Positions 9,032 to 18,554 of a DNA stretch of 64,000 nucleotides are shown here, piece by piece. Below the pieces are notes generated by a model that saw nothing but the letters and a program-made list of their open reading frames with translations, was not told the DNA's origin and ran no database searches. Numbering within the stretch: the first letter of the stretch is position 1; each line of letters opens with the position of its first letter. The position numbers were made by a program, and so were the translations under genes. Source of the DNA: Allorhizobium pseudoryzae (GTDB lineage Bacteria; Pseudomonadota; Alphaproteobacteria; Rhizobiales; Rhizobiaceae); the NCBI RefSeq assembly GCF_011046245.1, contig NZ_CP049245.1, positions 152,697 through 216,696 on the forward strand. The letters are read 5' to 3'.

Positions 9032-11215
9032 CTACTTTACGATAAGGATCTTGGCGTTGCCATTTCGTCCCAGAACATTTGTGGCAACGTCAGTGCCGTA
9101 GCGATGCATCCGGAAATCGGCATACGATGAGCCGAGCTTGATATTGCGCAACACAATCTCATCCAGGAATGCGGGCATGATCGGATCGCGGAAACGGATC
9201 TCATTTTTAGTATGAGCCTGCTCAAGGCCGAGGCAGGCACCCAGAACGCCGAACAGCGCAGAGGCGGCCCAGGCCTGTGGTGAACACGCGACCGGATAAG
9301 GGGTTGGTCCTCGACCGGGCCGCCGGATGAAACCGCAGAACAACTCGGGCAGACGTCGCATCTCCTGCTCCTTTGCCGCATCAAACAGACCTGTGAACAC
9401 CCGCGCCGCCTCTTGTTTAAGGTTGTAGCGCGCAAGCCCGATCGCAATCGCGGCGTTGTCGTGCGGCCATATCGAGCCGTTGTGGTAAGACATGGGATTG
9501 TAGCGTGCTTCGCCCTGGGCAAGGGTCCGGATGCCCCAGCCGCTGTAGCCTTCCTTGCTCAACAGGGTTGCCGCGACGCGTGCCGCCCTTTCGGGCGACG
9601 TAACGCCTGCAAACAGGGCATGGCCTGCGTTGGAACTTCGCACGCGACACGGGCGCTTCATGCCGTCGAGCGCCAGAACGTAGGTTCCGAGGCCCTCATC
9701 CCAGAATTCGGATTCGAAGCGAAGGCGCAGGTGTTGGGCGGCGGCTATCAGATCGGCGGCCCGCTGGTGATGCCCGAGTCGTTCGGCCATTCGGGCGGCT
9801 GCACGCTTGGCTGCAAAGACATAAGCTTGCACCTCGCACAGGGCGATGGATCCTGTCGCGTCCGTTCCGTCTTCGTGGAAGATGGAGTCGTGGGAATCCT
9901 TCCAGCCCTGGTTTTTCAGGCTGCCATTGCTTTCCGCCTGGTACTCGACAAAGCCGTCTCCGTCTCGATCGCCATACTCATCGATCCAGCGCAACGCTGC
10001 GTCGATGTTCGGCCAGATCTCGGCAATGGTCCCAAGGTCACCGGTGGCGTCCAGATACATTCCTGCCAGCATCACGAAGAGCGGCGTTGAATCGACGCTG
10101 CCATAGTAGCGGCCGAATGGCACTTGACCAAGATTGGCCATTTCGCCATGGCGCACCTCGTGAAGGATCTTGCCCGGCTGCGCGTCAGCGCGGGGATCTG
10201 TTTCGCGGGATTGCATCGCCGCCAAGGTGCGCAGAACGCCGCGTGCGATCGACGGGTCCATCCACAGCATGAACATGGCCGTAAAAATCCCATCGCGTCC
10301 GAAAATCGTGCTGAACCAGGGAATGCCCGCATAAGGATAGGGGCCGGAGTCAGTCGGCGTGACCAGCATATAGACGTCGGAGGTGGCACGGCAGGCAACT
10401 TCATTGAAAAGGTCGCTCGAGCTTTGCACCGTGGCGATGCTCCGCGTCTGGACGCGTCTGGCGCGGCGGCTTTCACGGTAGGCGCTGAAGAACTCCAGCA
10501 ATGGCGTGGACTCGCCCTCCTCACAGGCGACGGTCAGGAAGATCGACTTCTTTTCGCCCGGCGCAAGTGTCAGCTCCAGCGTCGACCGGTCTGTCTCCAG
10601 ACGTTCGGGAACAGGCGTGAAAGCAATCCGCGTGCGGCGCTCCACCTCATCCAGACCCAGATAGCGAAATTCGACCGTGTTGGCGGTTACCACATCGGAC
10701 GTTCCGTGCCCCCGTTTTGCCCGCGTCATCCCGCGAACCTCGAACAGGTCGCGAAAATCCGCACCGAAGGTGTAATCGATGGTCAAGCGGCGGTCGATCG
10801 GCGTGAAGTTCCGCACGCTAAGACGCTCGTAAAACACTCCCTTGTAGAGAAACTTCGTGCGTTCGAAGAAGATGGTCTCCCGGGGCAGTGCCGCGGCACC
10901 ATCTTCGATATCAGGATTTGTGAGATCGACGGACAGTGCAGCCTTGTCGTCGTGATTGGAGGAATTCAGCAGCAGGAGCTTGCGCCCCTGAAACCGAAGC
11001 TCCAACTGAGACAGAAATCTCGTATCGCGATGAAACAAGCCCTCCACGGTATTGTGGCCGGCAATATCTCCATGGCTGTTCAGGACTGCGAAAGTATCCC
11101 CATCCTTCAGTTTCTGTAGCGACCAGCCGACCAGGGAGGTCTCAACTTCAAGATCGTAGCGAATGGCGTCCAGGTTTTCCGATACTTCGAACGGGGGATC
11201 AACAGGGGATCCCAT
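9032..11215 (-). CDS. Amylo-alpha-1,6-glucosidase / glycogen-debranching-like protein
   Basis: A 727-residue protein of the bacterial amylo-alpha-1,6-glucosidase type: an N-terminal beta-rich domain found in these proteins (NSHGDIAGHNTVEGLFHRDT, FLSQLEL) followed by an (alpha/alpha)6 glycosidase domain (YPYAGIPWFSTIFGRDGIFT near residue 300; YGDRDGDGFVEY; NQGWKDSHDSI; NPMSYHNGSIWPHDNAAIA). It probably acts on alpha-glucans or trehalose/glycogen-like oligosaccharides, though the true substrate is unknown for most family members. The start overlaps the stop of the upstream glycosyltransferase by one base (TGATG), so the two form an operon. Confidence 0.88.
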   Translation of the reverse strand: MGSPVDPPFEVSENLDAIRYDLEVETSLVGWSLQKLKDGDTFAVLNSHGDIAGHNTVEGLFHRDTRFLSQLELRFQGRKLLLLNSSNHDDKAALSVDLTNPDIEDGAAALPRETIFFERTKFLYKGVFYERLSVRNFTPIDRRLTIDYTFGADFRDLFEVRGMTRAKRGHGTSDVVTANTVEFRYLGLDEVERRTRIAFTPVPERLETDRSTLELTLAPGEKKSIFLTVACEEGESTPLLEFFSAYRESRRARRVQTRSIATVQSSSDLFNEVACRATSDVYMLVTPTDSGPYPYAGIPWFSTIFGRDGIFTAMFMLWMDPSIARGVLRTLAAMQSRETDPRADAQPGKILHEVRHGEMANLGQVPFGRYYGSVDSTPLFVMLAGMYLDATGDLGTIAEIWPNIDAALRWIDEYGDRDGDGFVEYQAESNGSLKNQGWKDSHDSIFHEDGTDATGSIALCEVQAYVFAAKRAAARMAERLGHHQRAADLIAAAQHLRLRFESEFWDEGLGTYVLALDGMKRPCRVRSSNAGHALFAGVTSPERAARVAATLLSKEGYSGWGIRTLAQGEARYNPMSYHNGSIWPHDNAAIAIGLARYNLKQEAARVFTGLFDAAKEQEMRRLPELFCGFIRRPGRGPTPYPVACSPQAWAASALFGVLGACLGLEQAHTKNEIRFRDPIMPAFLDEIVLRNIKLGSSYADFRMHRYGTDVATNVLGRNGNAKILIVK

Positions 11216-12366
11216 CAGACCGGCCCGTGAACGGGGGATGCAAAGCCAGGGCGGTCGCCGGAAAGGTTTGTCGCTGCCACGACCTGCATCAAGGGTGCCG
11301 GAGCAATATCGGCAAGCTGACGACGTTGAGGTCCCATCCTCACCGGCACATCCGATAGACCTGTGTACTCCGCGACATAGTCCGATGCCATCCGTGCGGC
11401 GGTGAAGCGCTCCTCGAAGCGCTGCCGGACCGCCGTCCGGTCCAGATCGGCGGCCATTCGGACCGCCGCGACGGCCCCTTCGAGCGAGTCGACGATAAAG
11501 CCTGTCACGCCCTCGTCCATAACCTCCGGAACCGAGCCCCGGCGCCAGGCAATCGTCGGCGTTCCTTCTCGCATGGCCTCGATCATCACCAGTCCGAACG
11601 GCTCCGGCCAGTCGATGGGAAACAGCAGAGCGATGGCGTTTCCGAGAAAGTCGCGCTTCTCGTGGTCACCGATCTCGCCGATGAAGTCGATCAGGGGGTG
11701 ATCAAGTTGCGGGCGGATGACATGGTCGAAGTAGTCCTGGTCGGCTGGATCGACTTTCGCCGCGATTCTAAGGGGTATCCCTGTCCGCTTTGCAATTTCG
11801 ATCGCCCGATCCGGGCGTTTTTCCGGGGCAACGCGCCCCAAGAAGGCGAGATAATCGCGCTTCGGGGCACTGAAGGGCGTTGGACCGGCAGGAAGGCCAT
11901 GGTGAATGTTGGCCAGCCAGTTGGCGCTGGGAAGCGGCAGACGCTGATTTTGCGAAATCGAAATGAGCGGCATTTCCGGGAACGCACGATAGACGGGATG
12001 AAAATCCGGCAGATCCAATCTGCCATGCAGCGTGGTCAGACAAGGAACGGAGGAGGCTCGAAACGCTGGAAACTGGAGCAGATCGACGTGGAAGTGGATG
12101 ACGTCGAAGGATGAAGCCTGGCGGCGAACCTCCTCCAGCATGACCAGGAGGCTTGCCGTGTGATCCCGGATACCTCCCAATCTCAACCCCTGAGGAACCG
12201 CCTGCACGAGTTCAGCAGACGTCTCAGAATCTCCGCTGGCAAAGAGCGTGACATCGTGGCCCTGCTCGACGAGCTCTTCCGTCAACCAGGAGACGACACG
12301 TTCCGTGCCGCCATAAAGCTTCGGCGGAACGGATTCCGCCAGGGGTGCGACTTGTGCGATACGCAT
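11215..12366 (-). CDS. Glycosyltransferase family 4 protein
   Basis: A 383-residue GT-B fold glycosyltransferase. It begins MRIAQVAPLAESVPPKLYGG with TERVVSWLTEELVEQGHDV, the nucleotide-sugar donor domain has FLGRVAPEKRPDRAIEIAKR, and the family EX7E-type region is PEPFGLVMIEAMREGTPTIA. The start at ATG 12366 is chosen because the family starts there and AGAGAA precedes it; an upstream in-frame start would add 21 unrelated residues. It is co-transcribed with the downstream debranching-type enzyme, a pairing that suggests synthesis or remodelling of a storage or stress polysaccharide. Acceptor and donor are not predictable. Confidence 0.88.
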   Translation of the reverse strand: MRIAQVAPLAESVPPKLYGGTERVVSWLTEELVEQGHDVTLFASGDSETSAELVQAVPQGLRLGGIRDHTASLLVMLEEVRRQASSFDVIHFHVDLLQFPAFRASSVPCLTTLHGRLDLPDFHPVYRAFPEMPLISISQNQRLPLPSANWLANIHHGLPAGPTPFSAPKRDYLAFLGRVAPEKRPDRAIEIAKRTGIPLRIAAKVDPADQDYFDHVIRPQLDHPLIDFIGEIGDHEKRDFLGNAIALLFPIDWPEPFGLVMIEAMREGTPTIAWRRGSVPEVMDEGVTGFIVDSLEGAVAAVRMAADLDRTAVRQRFEERFTAARMASDYVAEYTGLSDVPVRMGPQRRQLADIAPAPLMQVVAATNLSGDRPGFASPVHGPV

Positions 12367-12659
12367 TTGAAGTTTCTCTGTTGTGCCAAGCGTCTGTCCA
12401 GCACGAGGCTTCGTAGGGACCGCCGGCATCCGCTCACGAGGGCGTTGCTAAGGCACAAGAACAGCGAAGGATTGTATATGGAGTGCCATACGGATTTGGC
12501 TAGTGCTGCGCGGCATTTACTCGACTTTCGGTTGCTTTGTGGGGTGGTCTCCCCGGCTTTGCGATCACGTCCGCCGCATCAGCGAAACCATCGCAACTGA
12601 ACACGTGAACGTGAAAAACCAAAAGTTGATTGTTGTAAAATCATCTCCATCTAAAGTAG

Positions 12660-12977
12660 ATGGAAAACGATCAAATCACCGACATTCACAAACAGATTCT
12701 CAGGCTTCGTGAAGCACTTCCCGTATGGGGGGCCGAGGCGAATGACCTTGTCGAGCTTGCACGAAATGCAGAGCGCGCAGCGACCGCGGTCGATGAGCGC
12801 GTTCTGCAGCGCGCGCGGGGCTTGTTGGAAACTACCAAAGGCTGGCACGACACGCTTTTGTATTGGGAGAAGCAAGAGGCCCCTGCTGCCCTCAGTGCCG
12901 ACATTCGCGTGATCAGAGGCTCTCTCAATGCCATGCGCCTGGAGGTCGATTCCGCGACCAGCAAGTTCAGGTTGTAG
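12660..12977 (+). CDS. Small uncharacterised protein (105 aa)
   Basis: Not recognised. The product is soluble and largely helical, rich in Ala, Glu and Arg (for example LARNAERAATAVDERVLQ), with no signal peptide or membrane segment. It ends TSKFRL. The ribosome site is weak. It lies divergently from the glycosyltransferase operon across a gap of about 290 bases (12367-12659) that shows nothing else recognisable. Clean codon use across its length supports it being real. Confidence 0.55.
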   Translation: MENDQITDIHKQILRLREALPVWGAEANDLVELARNAERAATAVDERVLQRARGLLETTKGWHDTLLYWEKQEAPAALSADIRVIRGSLNAMRLEVDSATSKFRL

Positions 12978-13108
12978 TCTCGATCTTTCGCCCTGCCGCT
13001 GCGTGGCGGTCCTTTGCTGACCGCTGACGCAAGCCGGATCTGGAATAATCCAGCTCCCGGGGGAACTTCGTCCGCCCCGCAGCCTGTCAACGTCCTTGGA
13101 AGAGTTCG

Positions 13109-13417
13109 ATGATCAAATTCTTGTTCGTCACCCTGGCGATTGTGATATCCGCGCAGACTGTCTTTGCGGGAACGGCCGCCGATGTGGTGCCAACGCCACG
13201 GCCACCGACCGATCTGGCCGTTGCCTATGTCGCCAATCAGCCTGCGCCGCCAAACCCGGTTCAAATGACGGAGACCCTCAAGGTCGGTCATACGATTCCG
13301 GAGAACCTCTTGCTCTTGCCGATACCAGACAGCCCTGACCACGCCTTTGTGTTCGTAAACCAGATACGCCTGATCGGCGATGCGAGAACGCGTGTCGTCA
13401 TCCAGGTGGTCGACTGA
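13109..13417 (+). CDS. Exported DUF1236-like protein
   Basis: A 102-residue protein with a clear signal peptide (MIKFLFVTLAIVISAQTVFAG). After a proline-rich linker, the C-terminal half (VGHTIPENLLLLPIPDS, then HAFVFVNQIRLI and TRVVIQVVD) has the pattern of DUF1236, a rhizobial periplasmic domain of unknown function. GAAGAG precedes the ATG. Probably periplasmic; function unknown. Confidence 0.65.
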   Translation: MIKFLFVTLAIVISAQTVFAGTAADVVPTPRPPTDLAVAYVANQPAPPNPVQMTETLKVGHTIPENLLLLPIPDSPDHAFVFVNQIRLIGDARTRVVIQVVD

Positions 13418-13585
13418 TCAAAGACACCTGAGGCTTCGCATCTACCATAACTCGGCCTTGCCACCACTTATAGGGACGAAGCGTTGCGGCGACCGCGACA
13501 TTTTTCCGGCAGAGGTGGCGGTGGCAGGCCTGCACATTGACTGGAATTGCTGTCGCGCGCGCGCCCCAGGCGCCCATCCTCTGCT

Positions 13586-13975
13586 TCATGCCGAAAGGGC
13601 TGTGCTGCACCCTTCTGCCACGCCACCATCCGCTGAGGTCTGGCCCGGCATTGTTGCCCAGCCGCCGGCTTCAATGAACTGTCGCTTCTTGTACCGGTCC
13701 GGGAGAGCGTTGAATTCGATCAGCCGTTTTGCCGAATCCGGTGCAGCGTTGAACCGCTCGACACAAACAGCGGATGCAAGCTGCAGGTTCGCCGCTTCGC
13801 TTGCAGCCGTCGCCGCTCTCACGGCGCTGCCTCCCGTCATCCACCCTCCCCAGCCAAATCCGGCGACCATTGTCGCTACGGCCGTCATGCCGCAAGCCCA
13901 GACAAGGATGGTCTTCGAGGGCCGGTAGTTGTCCAGACGCTCGAACATCGTGGCTTTTCCTTTTTCCATGACCAT
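13586..13975 (-). CDS. Small membrane-anchored uncharacterised protein
   Basis: A 129-residue protein starting at ATG 13975, seven bases after AGGAG; upstream in-frame starts lack such a site. It begins MVMEKGKATMFERLDNYRPS, has one membrane segment (TILVWACGMTAVATMVAGF) followed by a Gly-rich stretch, and a periplasmic C-terminal part containing two cysteines (CVERF, CSTALSA) and FNALPDRYKKRQFIEAGGW. The family is not one I can name. The Cys pair could form a disulphide. Confidence 0.65.
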   Translation of the reverse strand: MVMEKGKATMFERLDNYRPSKTILVWACGMTAVATMVAGFGWGGWMTGGSAVRAATAASEAANLQLASAVCVERFNAAPDSAKRLIEFNALPDRYKKRQFIEAGGWATMPGQTSADGGVAEGCSTALSA

Positions 13976-14041
13976 GCGAATTCTCCTGTTCTCGTTCATT
14001 CTCGGCTGCGCCTCCTGGCGGAGCGTCTTGCGCGTCACACG

Positions 14042-14308
14042 TCACTTGAAGTGTTCGAGAGCCAATGTGATGGTTCTGTTTGGGCGGGATTTGTAGGCGC
14101 TTTTGGCTGCATCGAGAATTTTTGAACGCAGCGCGTCGAACGAGGCGAGATATTCGCTTTCGCTCGCCGTCCAGTGCGAGAGCCCGGCCGTAAGCACTTC
14201 AGCGGGCACGTAAAACCTCACCTCGAACATACCGTCATAGCCGAGAAATCGGATGCGGGAATGCGTTTCATCGTAGCTTCGGCTGGAGTTGGGAAAGGAA
14301 AGCGCCAT
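14042..14308 (-). CDS. DUF1488 family protein
   Basis: An 88-residue protein matching DUF1488: MALSFPNSSRSYDETHSRI, then RFLGYDGMFEVRFYVPAEVL and a Ser/Trp region. The ATG at 14308 has a strong AAGGAGG site; a longer frame to 14332 lacks one. The start overlaps the stop of the gene upstream (TGATGG), so the two are translationally coupled. Function is unknown. Confidence 0.8.
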   Translation of the reverse strand: MALSFPNSSRSYDETHSRIRFLGYDGMFEVRFYVPAEVLTAGLSHWTASESEYLASFDALRSKILDAAKSAYKSRPNRTITLALEHFK

Positions 14309-14595
14309 CACTGGCCTCCTTCGTCCTGCCATCTGTCGATGGCTTCGCTCTTGCGTGAGATGGCGACGGCCAAACCCTTGTGAAGGTCGACGCGCTTGCT
14401 CTGGAGGGCTAGGAGCAGTGTTTCCCGGGTTCTCTTCCCGTTACGGAACTCGGTCTTCAGAAAGACCGATGCCGCCTTTTTTGCATCGGAGTTTGCCGTA
14501 GCTTCAACGCCTCTGAAACCACCGGCTCTCAGGACATCCCTGATCATCGCAAAATCGGAGGGATTGAGGTGCTCTTGTAGGGGAGTGGAAGACAT
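14308..14595 (-). CDS. Uncharacterised protein co-transcribed with DUF1488
   Basis: A 95-residue soluble protein (MSSTPLQEHLNPSDFAMIRD...). The start ATG at 14595 follows GAAGGAGGACGAC. The second half contains SVFLKTEFRNGKRTRETLLL, resembling short helical proteins found in rhizobial genomes without known role. The stop codon overlaps the start of the DUF1488 gene, so they form a two-gene operon. Confidence 0.68.
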   Translation of the reverse strand: MSSTPLQEHLNPSDFAMIRDVLRAGGFRGVEATANSDAKKAASVFLKTEFRNGKRTRETLLLALQSKRVDLHKGLAVAISRKSEAIDRWQDEGGQ

Positions 14596-14667
14596 GTCGT
14601 CCTCCTTCGTTGGGGCGAGGAACGTCAATCCTCAATCGCAGCGCCCGTAAAACGAGCTGCTATCCCC

Positions 14668-15741
14668 CTACATGTCGTGCAGTCCAGCACCGTTTACAAG
14701 TGGGCTCGTCGATCCCGCCTGTGTAATTGACACGCTCATGCCCGCAGCGCTTGAGATGGTGGAGACGGATGCGTCCAGTCGTTTGGCCAGGGCATCAATG
14801 ATCAGGGAGCCAAGACCCGCACCGGAAATGTCTCCAGGGGGCTTGGCAATCTGTCCAACGCCATTATCGCTGACCGTCAAATGCCATTCGGTCAGATGCG
14901 CTCTGTAGTTGATGATAACCTTCGCATCAGGCTTGGGGACAGGGAAGGCATATTTGATCGCGTTGATGACCAGTTCGGTGACGATCAGGCCGAGGCTGAC
15001 GGCCTCCTGCGAGGATATCCGGGTTTCACTCGCCGAGACTTCCAATGTGACCGGCGCACTGTCGAGCACGATCGAACTTGCCAGTCCCTTGCACAGCTTT
15101 GTCAGGTACGAAGACACATCAATCTCGTCCATCCCCGCATCGAGGTGCAGATAGTTCTGCACAGTCGCGACCGACACCACGCGCTGACGGGCGTCTTCAA
15201 GTACCCGGCGTGTCTCGTCCGAGCTGACGGCACGCGCTTTCAGCATCAGGATACTGGCGATGATCTGCAGGCTGTTGCCGATCCGATGTTGCATTTCCTG
15301 CAAAAGCACACGTTGATGAGCCAGAAGCTTCTCAGCCTTTTCAAGGAGTTGTTGCTTGTCGACTGCGATCTGCCGGATCTCCGTCACATCGGCAAATGCC
15401 AGCAGGGTGTTGGGCTTATTGGCAGAGCGGATATTGAGAAGCCTGGACGTAATCGAAAAGATCCGCTTGCCGAACCGTCCAAGATCCTGCTCAAACTCCA
15501 CGCCCTCCATCATGATGCGCTGGGACACGGCTGCCGCGAGGGCCTGGCGTATGGCAGGCCTGTTCCAATCGCCGTTTCCCAGATCCAGCAGGGATTTGGG
15601 ATAGGGATGAGCGGAATTGATGTCGAAAGTCTCATAAAAACTGCTGTTGGCAGCGACGACGCAAAGGTCTTCGTCCAGAACGACGAAGGGTTGGGGCATG
15701 GTCTCCACGATCGCCCGCGCGAGCATGTTTGAATCGCGCAT
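14668..15741 (-). CDS. PAS-HisKA_2 sensor histidine kinase
   Basis: A 357-residue cytoplasmic sensor kinase. An N-terminal PAS domain (AIVETMPQPFVVLDEDLCVVAANSSF split over residues 8-33) is followed by the HisKA_2 dimerisation/phosphoacceptor box (LLQEMQHRIGNSLQIIASIL, His about residue 151), and a HATPase domain with N box (VTELVINAIKYAFP), G1 (DNGVGQ) and G2 (GAGLGSLIIDALAKRL). No membrane segment is seen. HisKA_2 kinases often feed the PhyR/NepR/EcfG general stress pathway in alphaproteobacteria, and EcfG-type promoter motifs occur nearby; the link is inference. I chose ATG 15741 over a TTG 66 bases upstream. Confidence 0.87.
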   Translation of the reverse strand: MRDSNMLARAIVETMPQPFVVLDEDLCVVAANSSFYETFDINSAHPYPKSLLDLGNGDWNRPAIRQALAAAVSQRIMMEGVEFEQDLGRFGKRIFSITSRLLNIRSANKPNTLLAFADVTEIRQIAVDKQQLLEKAEKLLAHQRVLLQEMQHRIGNSLQIIASILMLKARAVSSDETRRVLEDARQRVVSVATVQNYLHLDAGMDEIDVSSYLTKLCKGLASSIVLDSAPVTLEVSASETRISSQEAVSLGLIVTELVINAIKYAFPVPKPDAKVIINYRAHLTEWHLTVSDNGVGQIAKPPGDISGAGLGSLIIDALAKRLDASVSTISSAAGMSVSITQAGSTSPLVNGAGLHDM

Positions 15742-15846
15742 AGTCCCAAATTGCTTCACGGTCGCCGCTCCTGCCGTTATTCCGAGCTGTCCCGGCTCTC
15801 TCAGCAATCCAGACGTGCCGACTGTATAAGGGATTTGTTGCTCCGC

Positions 15847-16968
15847 CTAACGGAAAGGCGCGGCCTTCTCCTGCGCATATGCCGCATGCTGCGGCTTCAC
15901 ACCCTCGTCCTGCTGCTGTTGCGTGAAGAGTGACCAGGCCGAGACAAAGAGAGCTGCAATGAGGGGGCCGATCACGAAGCCACTCAACCCGAACAGGGAA
16001 ATGCCGCCCAGAGTTGAAATCAGAATGATGTAATCGGGCAGGCGGGTGCCTTTCCCGACGAGGGGCGGGCGCAGCAGGTTGTCGACCAGACCGATGAACA
16101 CGACACCAACGAAGACGAGGACGCCTCCCTTCATCCACGCGCCGATGAGAAACATCCAGATCGCCGCCGGTCCCCAGACCAGCGCTGCACCGATGGCAGG
16201 CAACATCGATAGCAACGTCATGATGACGGCCCAAAGCAGTGCTGCCTCCATCCCGATTATCCAGAATGTCAGCCCTCCGATGGTCCCCTGGATAATGGCT
16301 ATGATAACGTTGCCTTTGACCGTTGCGCGCGCCACTTCCGCAAATTTGTCCAGGAATTTCCGCGTATAGGTGTCACTCAGGGGCGTTGTCTGACGAAGCG
16401 TCCCGGCAAGGCTTGCTCCATCCCTGAACAGGAAGAACAGCAGGTAGAGCATGAGCCCGATGCTGACAAACACATGAGCGGTATTCTGGCCAAAGCTCAG
16501 GACGCTGCCGGCGATGGATTGTCCTGCTTGCATTATGCCAGAGGAAATCTTTTCCCGCATTTGCGCGGCGCCTCCGAGCTTGACGGAGGCCAGCCAGTCT
16601 TCGAGCGATGGTGGCACGGCCTGCTCGATCTGATTGAGATAACTGTTGAGATCAATCTCGTTGTTGCTCATGCGCTGGTAAAGATTGGTCCCCTCCTGGA
16701 TCAGTGAGGCCAAGACAATCATGGCAGGCAAAATGACCAGGAGCACGCATAACAGAACTGTCAGGAAGGCCGCGATGTTTTTGCGGCCTTTCATCCGCCT
16801 CTCAAGCCGGACGTGGATGGGGAAAAAGATGATGGCCAAGATGACCGCCCAGAGGATGGCGGTGTAATAGGGCAAAATAAGCCATACAAAGGAAATCGTC
16901 ACGAGCGTCAAAAGGACGTAAAAACTTGTTCTTTGGATGGACATGGAGGCCGTTGCTTGTTCAGTCAT
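15847..16968 (-). CDS. AI-2E family (PerM-like) membrane permease
   Basis: A 373-residue polytopic membrane protein of the AI-2E/UPF0118 family. It has paired N-terminal helices (LLTLVTISFVWLILPYYTAI, LWAVILAIIFFPIHV), a central extramembrane region (NEIDLNSYLNQIEQAVPPSLEDWL) and C-terminal helices with GLVDNLLRPPLVGKGTRLPD, a conserved family segment. Members transport diverse small solutes or ions; some act as Na+/H+ antiporters and the substrate here is not predictable. The start overlaps the end of the gene upstream by eight bases. Confidence 0.86.
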   Translation of the reverse strand: MTEQATASMSIQRTSFYVLLTLVTISFVWLILPYYTAILWAVILAIIFFPIHVRLERRMKGRKNIAAFLTVLLCVLLVILPAMIVLASLIQEGTNLYQRMSNNEIDLNSYLNQIEQAVPPSLEDWLASVKLGGAAQMREKISSGIMQAGQSIAGSVLSFGQNTAHVFVSIGLMLYLLFFLFRDGASLAGTLRQTTPLSDTYTRKFLDKFAEVARATVKGNVIIAIIQGTIGGLTFWIIGMEAALLWAVIMTLLSMLPAIGAALVWGPAAIWMFLIGAWMKGGVLVFVGVVFIGLVDNLLRPPLVGKGTRLPDYIILISTLGGISLFGLSGFVIGPLIAALFVSAWSLFTQQQQDEGVKPQHAAYAQEKAAPFR

Positions 16969-17404
16969 CGCTGATGGATGGCAACTCGATTTCGACATAT
17001 CGTCGCTGTCGGTCGTCCATGGGCTCGATGTGCTTCATCCAGAAGTCGTTTGCGGCAGACGGCTCGTTCTCCCACTTGCGGGTATTGACGATGTTGTCGT
17101 CGATCTTGGCCCGTCGCGTTCCGCCAAGCCGCAGATACTCTGCCGCGAGCTTCGCGGACGGTGTTTTCGCGTCTAAAGGGTTCGCCTCTGCCGCCTCATC
17201 CTTGCCGAGCATGCCCAGCAGGGCATCGCGCTCGGGCGTTCCGATATGCTGCGCCAGAAAAGCGTCAAGCGGCGTGCGCGTTTCGTATCCACCGGAAGAC
17301 GGGTTGGCCCGGTGAAGCACCAGAGGATTGTCCGTTGCCGGATCTCGTCCCAACAGCCATCGATCCCCATTGGAACTGGCTGCAAATTCACGCCATTCGC
17401 TCAT
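16961..17404 (-). CDS. Uncharacterised soluble protein (147 aa)
   Basis: MSEWREFAASSNGDRWLLGR begins a protein with the segment TPLDAFLAQHIGTPERDAL and the tail DDRQRRYVEIELPSIS. No known domain recognised. The start at 17404 follows GGAGG at good spacing; an ATG two codons earlier lies too close to that site. It precedes and overlaps the AI-2E permease gene, so the two are probably co-transcribed. Confidence 0.68.
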   Translation of the reverse strand: MSEWREFAASSNGDRWLLGRDPATDNPLVLHRANPSSGGYETRTPLDAFLAQHIGTPERDALLGMLGKDEAAEANPLDAKTPSAKLAAEYLRLGGTRRAKIDDNIVNTRKWENEPSAANDFWMKHIEPMDDRQRRYVEIELPSISDD

Positions 17405-17460
17405 CGGCATATCCTCCCTGGATAGGGGTTTGGGGTCCTGGTTGGTTTTGGAAATGCATC

Positions 17461-17622
17461 TCAGTACCCCGCAGGCACCGGTTGCTCGGGGGGATCGGTA
17501 TCTGGTTTCTTCGCCTTGATTTGCGTGGGGGGCAGTTCGATCACATTCAACCGGTTGCCAAGCGCCGGCTCCCGCATTTTTCTGACTACCGCCAGAATCA
17601 CCACGTTATCTGTCTTTGACAT
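17461..17622 (-). CDS. Very small uncharacterised protein (53 aa)
   Basis: A short frame starting ATG at 17622 after GAGACGAGG, encoding MSKTDNVVILAVVRKMREPA, then LGNRLNVIELPPTQIKAKKP and a Pro-rich tail ending PAGY. Its codon use matches the neighbours and it sits with clear spacing between two other small genes on the same strand. Not recognised. It could be a small regulatory or stress protein. Confidence 0.5.
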   Translation of the reverse strand: MSKTDNVVILAVVRKMREPALGNRLNVIELPPTQIKAKKPDTDPPEQPVPAGY

Positions 17623-17648
17623 GCCTCGTCTCCATCGATTGCGATGCC

Positions 17649-17921
17649 TTATTGCTCGCCTTCATCCATGCTGCCGCCCTCGTTCTCCCATCGTCGGAGC
17701 GCCACTTTGTCGGAATGCACTTTGTGCCGTTCCGAGACCGGATAGATCTCGCTCATGATCATGCCGGTTTGGATGCGTTCAATGATTGCGAGTTCATCGC
17801 GGTGATCGGGACCTGCAACAGCGCCAAGGTCGGCCGTCGAGTAGTTGCTGCGCTTTAACACGCGCCGGGTGATTTTTTCGGTCGCGCCGATGTCGTCGAC
17901 TGGTCGCTTGTCTGTCGGCAT
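17649..17921 (-). CDS. Uncharacterised small protein (90 aa)
   Basis: A charged soluble protein, MPTDKRPVDDIGATEKITRR, with a middle region (ADLGAVAGPDHRDELAIIER) and a very acidic end (GGSMDEGEQ). GAGGATG lies upstream of the ATG. No family recognised. It leads a run of minus-strand small genes (17921 to 16961) that may be one transcription unit. Confidence 0.58.
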   Translation of the reverse strand: MPTDKRPVDDIGATEKITRRVLKRSNYSTADLGAVAGPDHRDELAIIERIQTGMIMSEIYPVSERHKVHSDKVALRRWENEGGSMDEGEQ

Positions 17922-18554
17922 GAAGAAGCATCCTCTAAGCGAATGAGCGCTAGTGTGTGATCCCGATGGAATGCGCTAGCCGGCGTCTTTCGCTGGCATG
18001 GTCTGTCCGTCTATCGAGATGGTTGACAATCGAAAGCCTGCGTCTCGATCAGAGTCAGATCCGGCAAACTGTGCCGGCACGCTGTAAATGTGGCCGAGCG
18101 ATGTATGTCGAGAGAGTAAAGGGCAAAACCTGCAATGAGAGCATCAACTGGGCCGGGGCGTCAGATCGTAGCCGGTTACGTTTTGGCCGCCTGCTGCATG
18201 CCTTGCTCCGTCAGTACGGATATGGCGCCCGGCTCCAGACTTTCAAGTGCCGCGCGATGCCGTCGACAGGGTGGACCCATGCGCAGCCGACAACAGGCCG
18301 TGTCTCATGGATTCGCTCGTCGAAACACCGCTGTCCGGATCGGAAGAGAAAGCTCTTATCCAGCGCCCTGCGTGTATGGACGGTAATGTTTTCCCGATAG
18401 AAAAATATTAATATGTTAAAACGGTTGTAATTATTAAAACATCTCCCATATATTGGATAGATAAAATCGGAAATTCAGAATTTCCCGTATTATATCCTTC
18501 GATGAAGGCGAAATTTTTATGGGAAGTCAGTTCAGCACGATGTAAGGATGTTTC
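17922..18554. other. Gap without a convincing gene
   Basis: About 630 bases. A plus-strand frame (17957-18400) is open but its translation (Arg/Ser-rich, no ribosome site) looks non-coding. The right part (18400-18500) is strongly AT-rich and probably contains the promoter for the small plus-strand gene at 18555. Confidence 0.45.

Noticed and set aside
10124..11119. Long open frame on the plus strand opposite the debranching-type enzyme
   Set aside because: Antisense to a gene with a clear family assignment; composition and lack of motifs mark it as a by-product of high GC content.
17957..18400. Plus-strand frame of 147 codons
   Set aside because: No ribosome site, Arg/Ser-rich translation without secondary-structure pattern or known motif.
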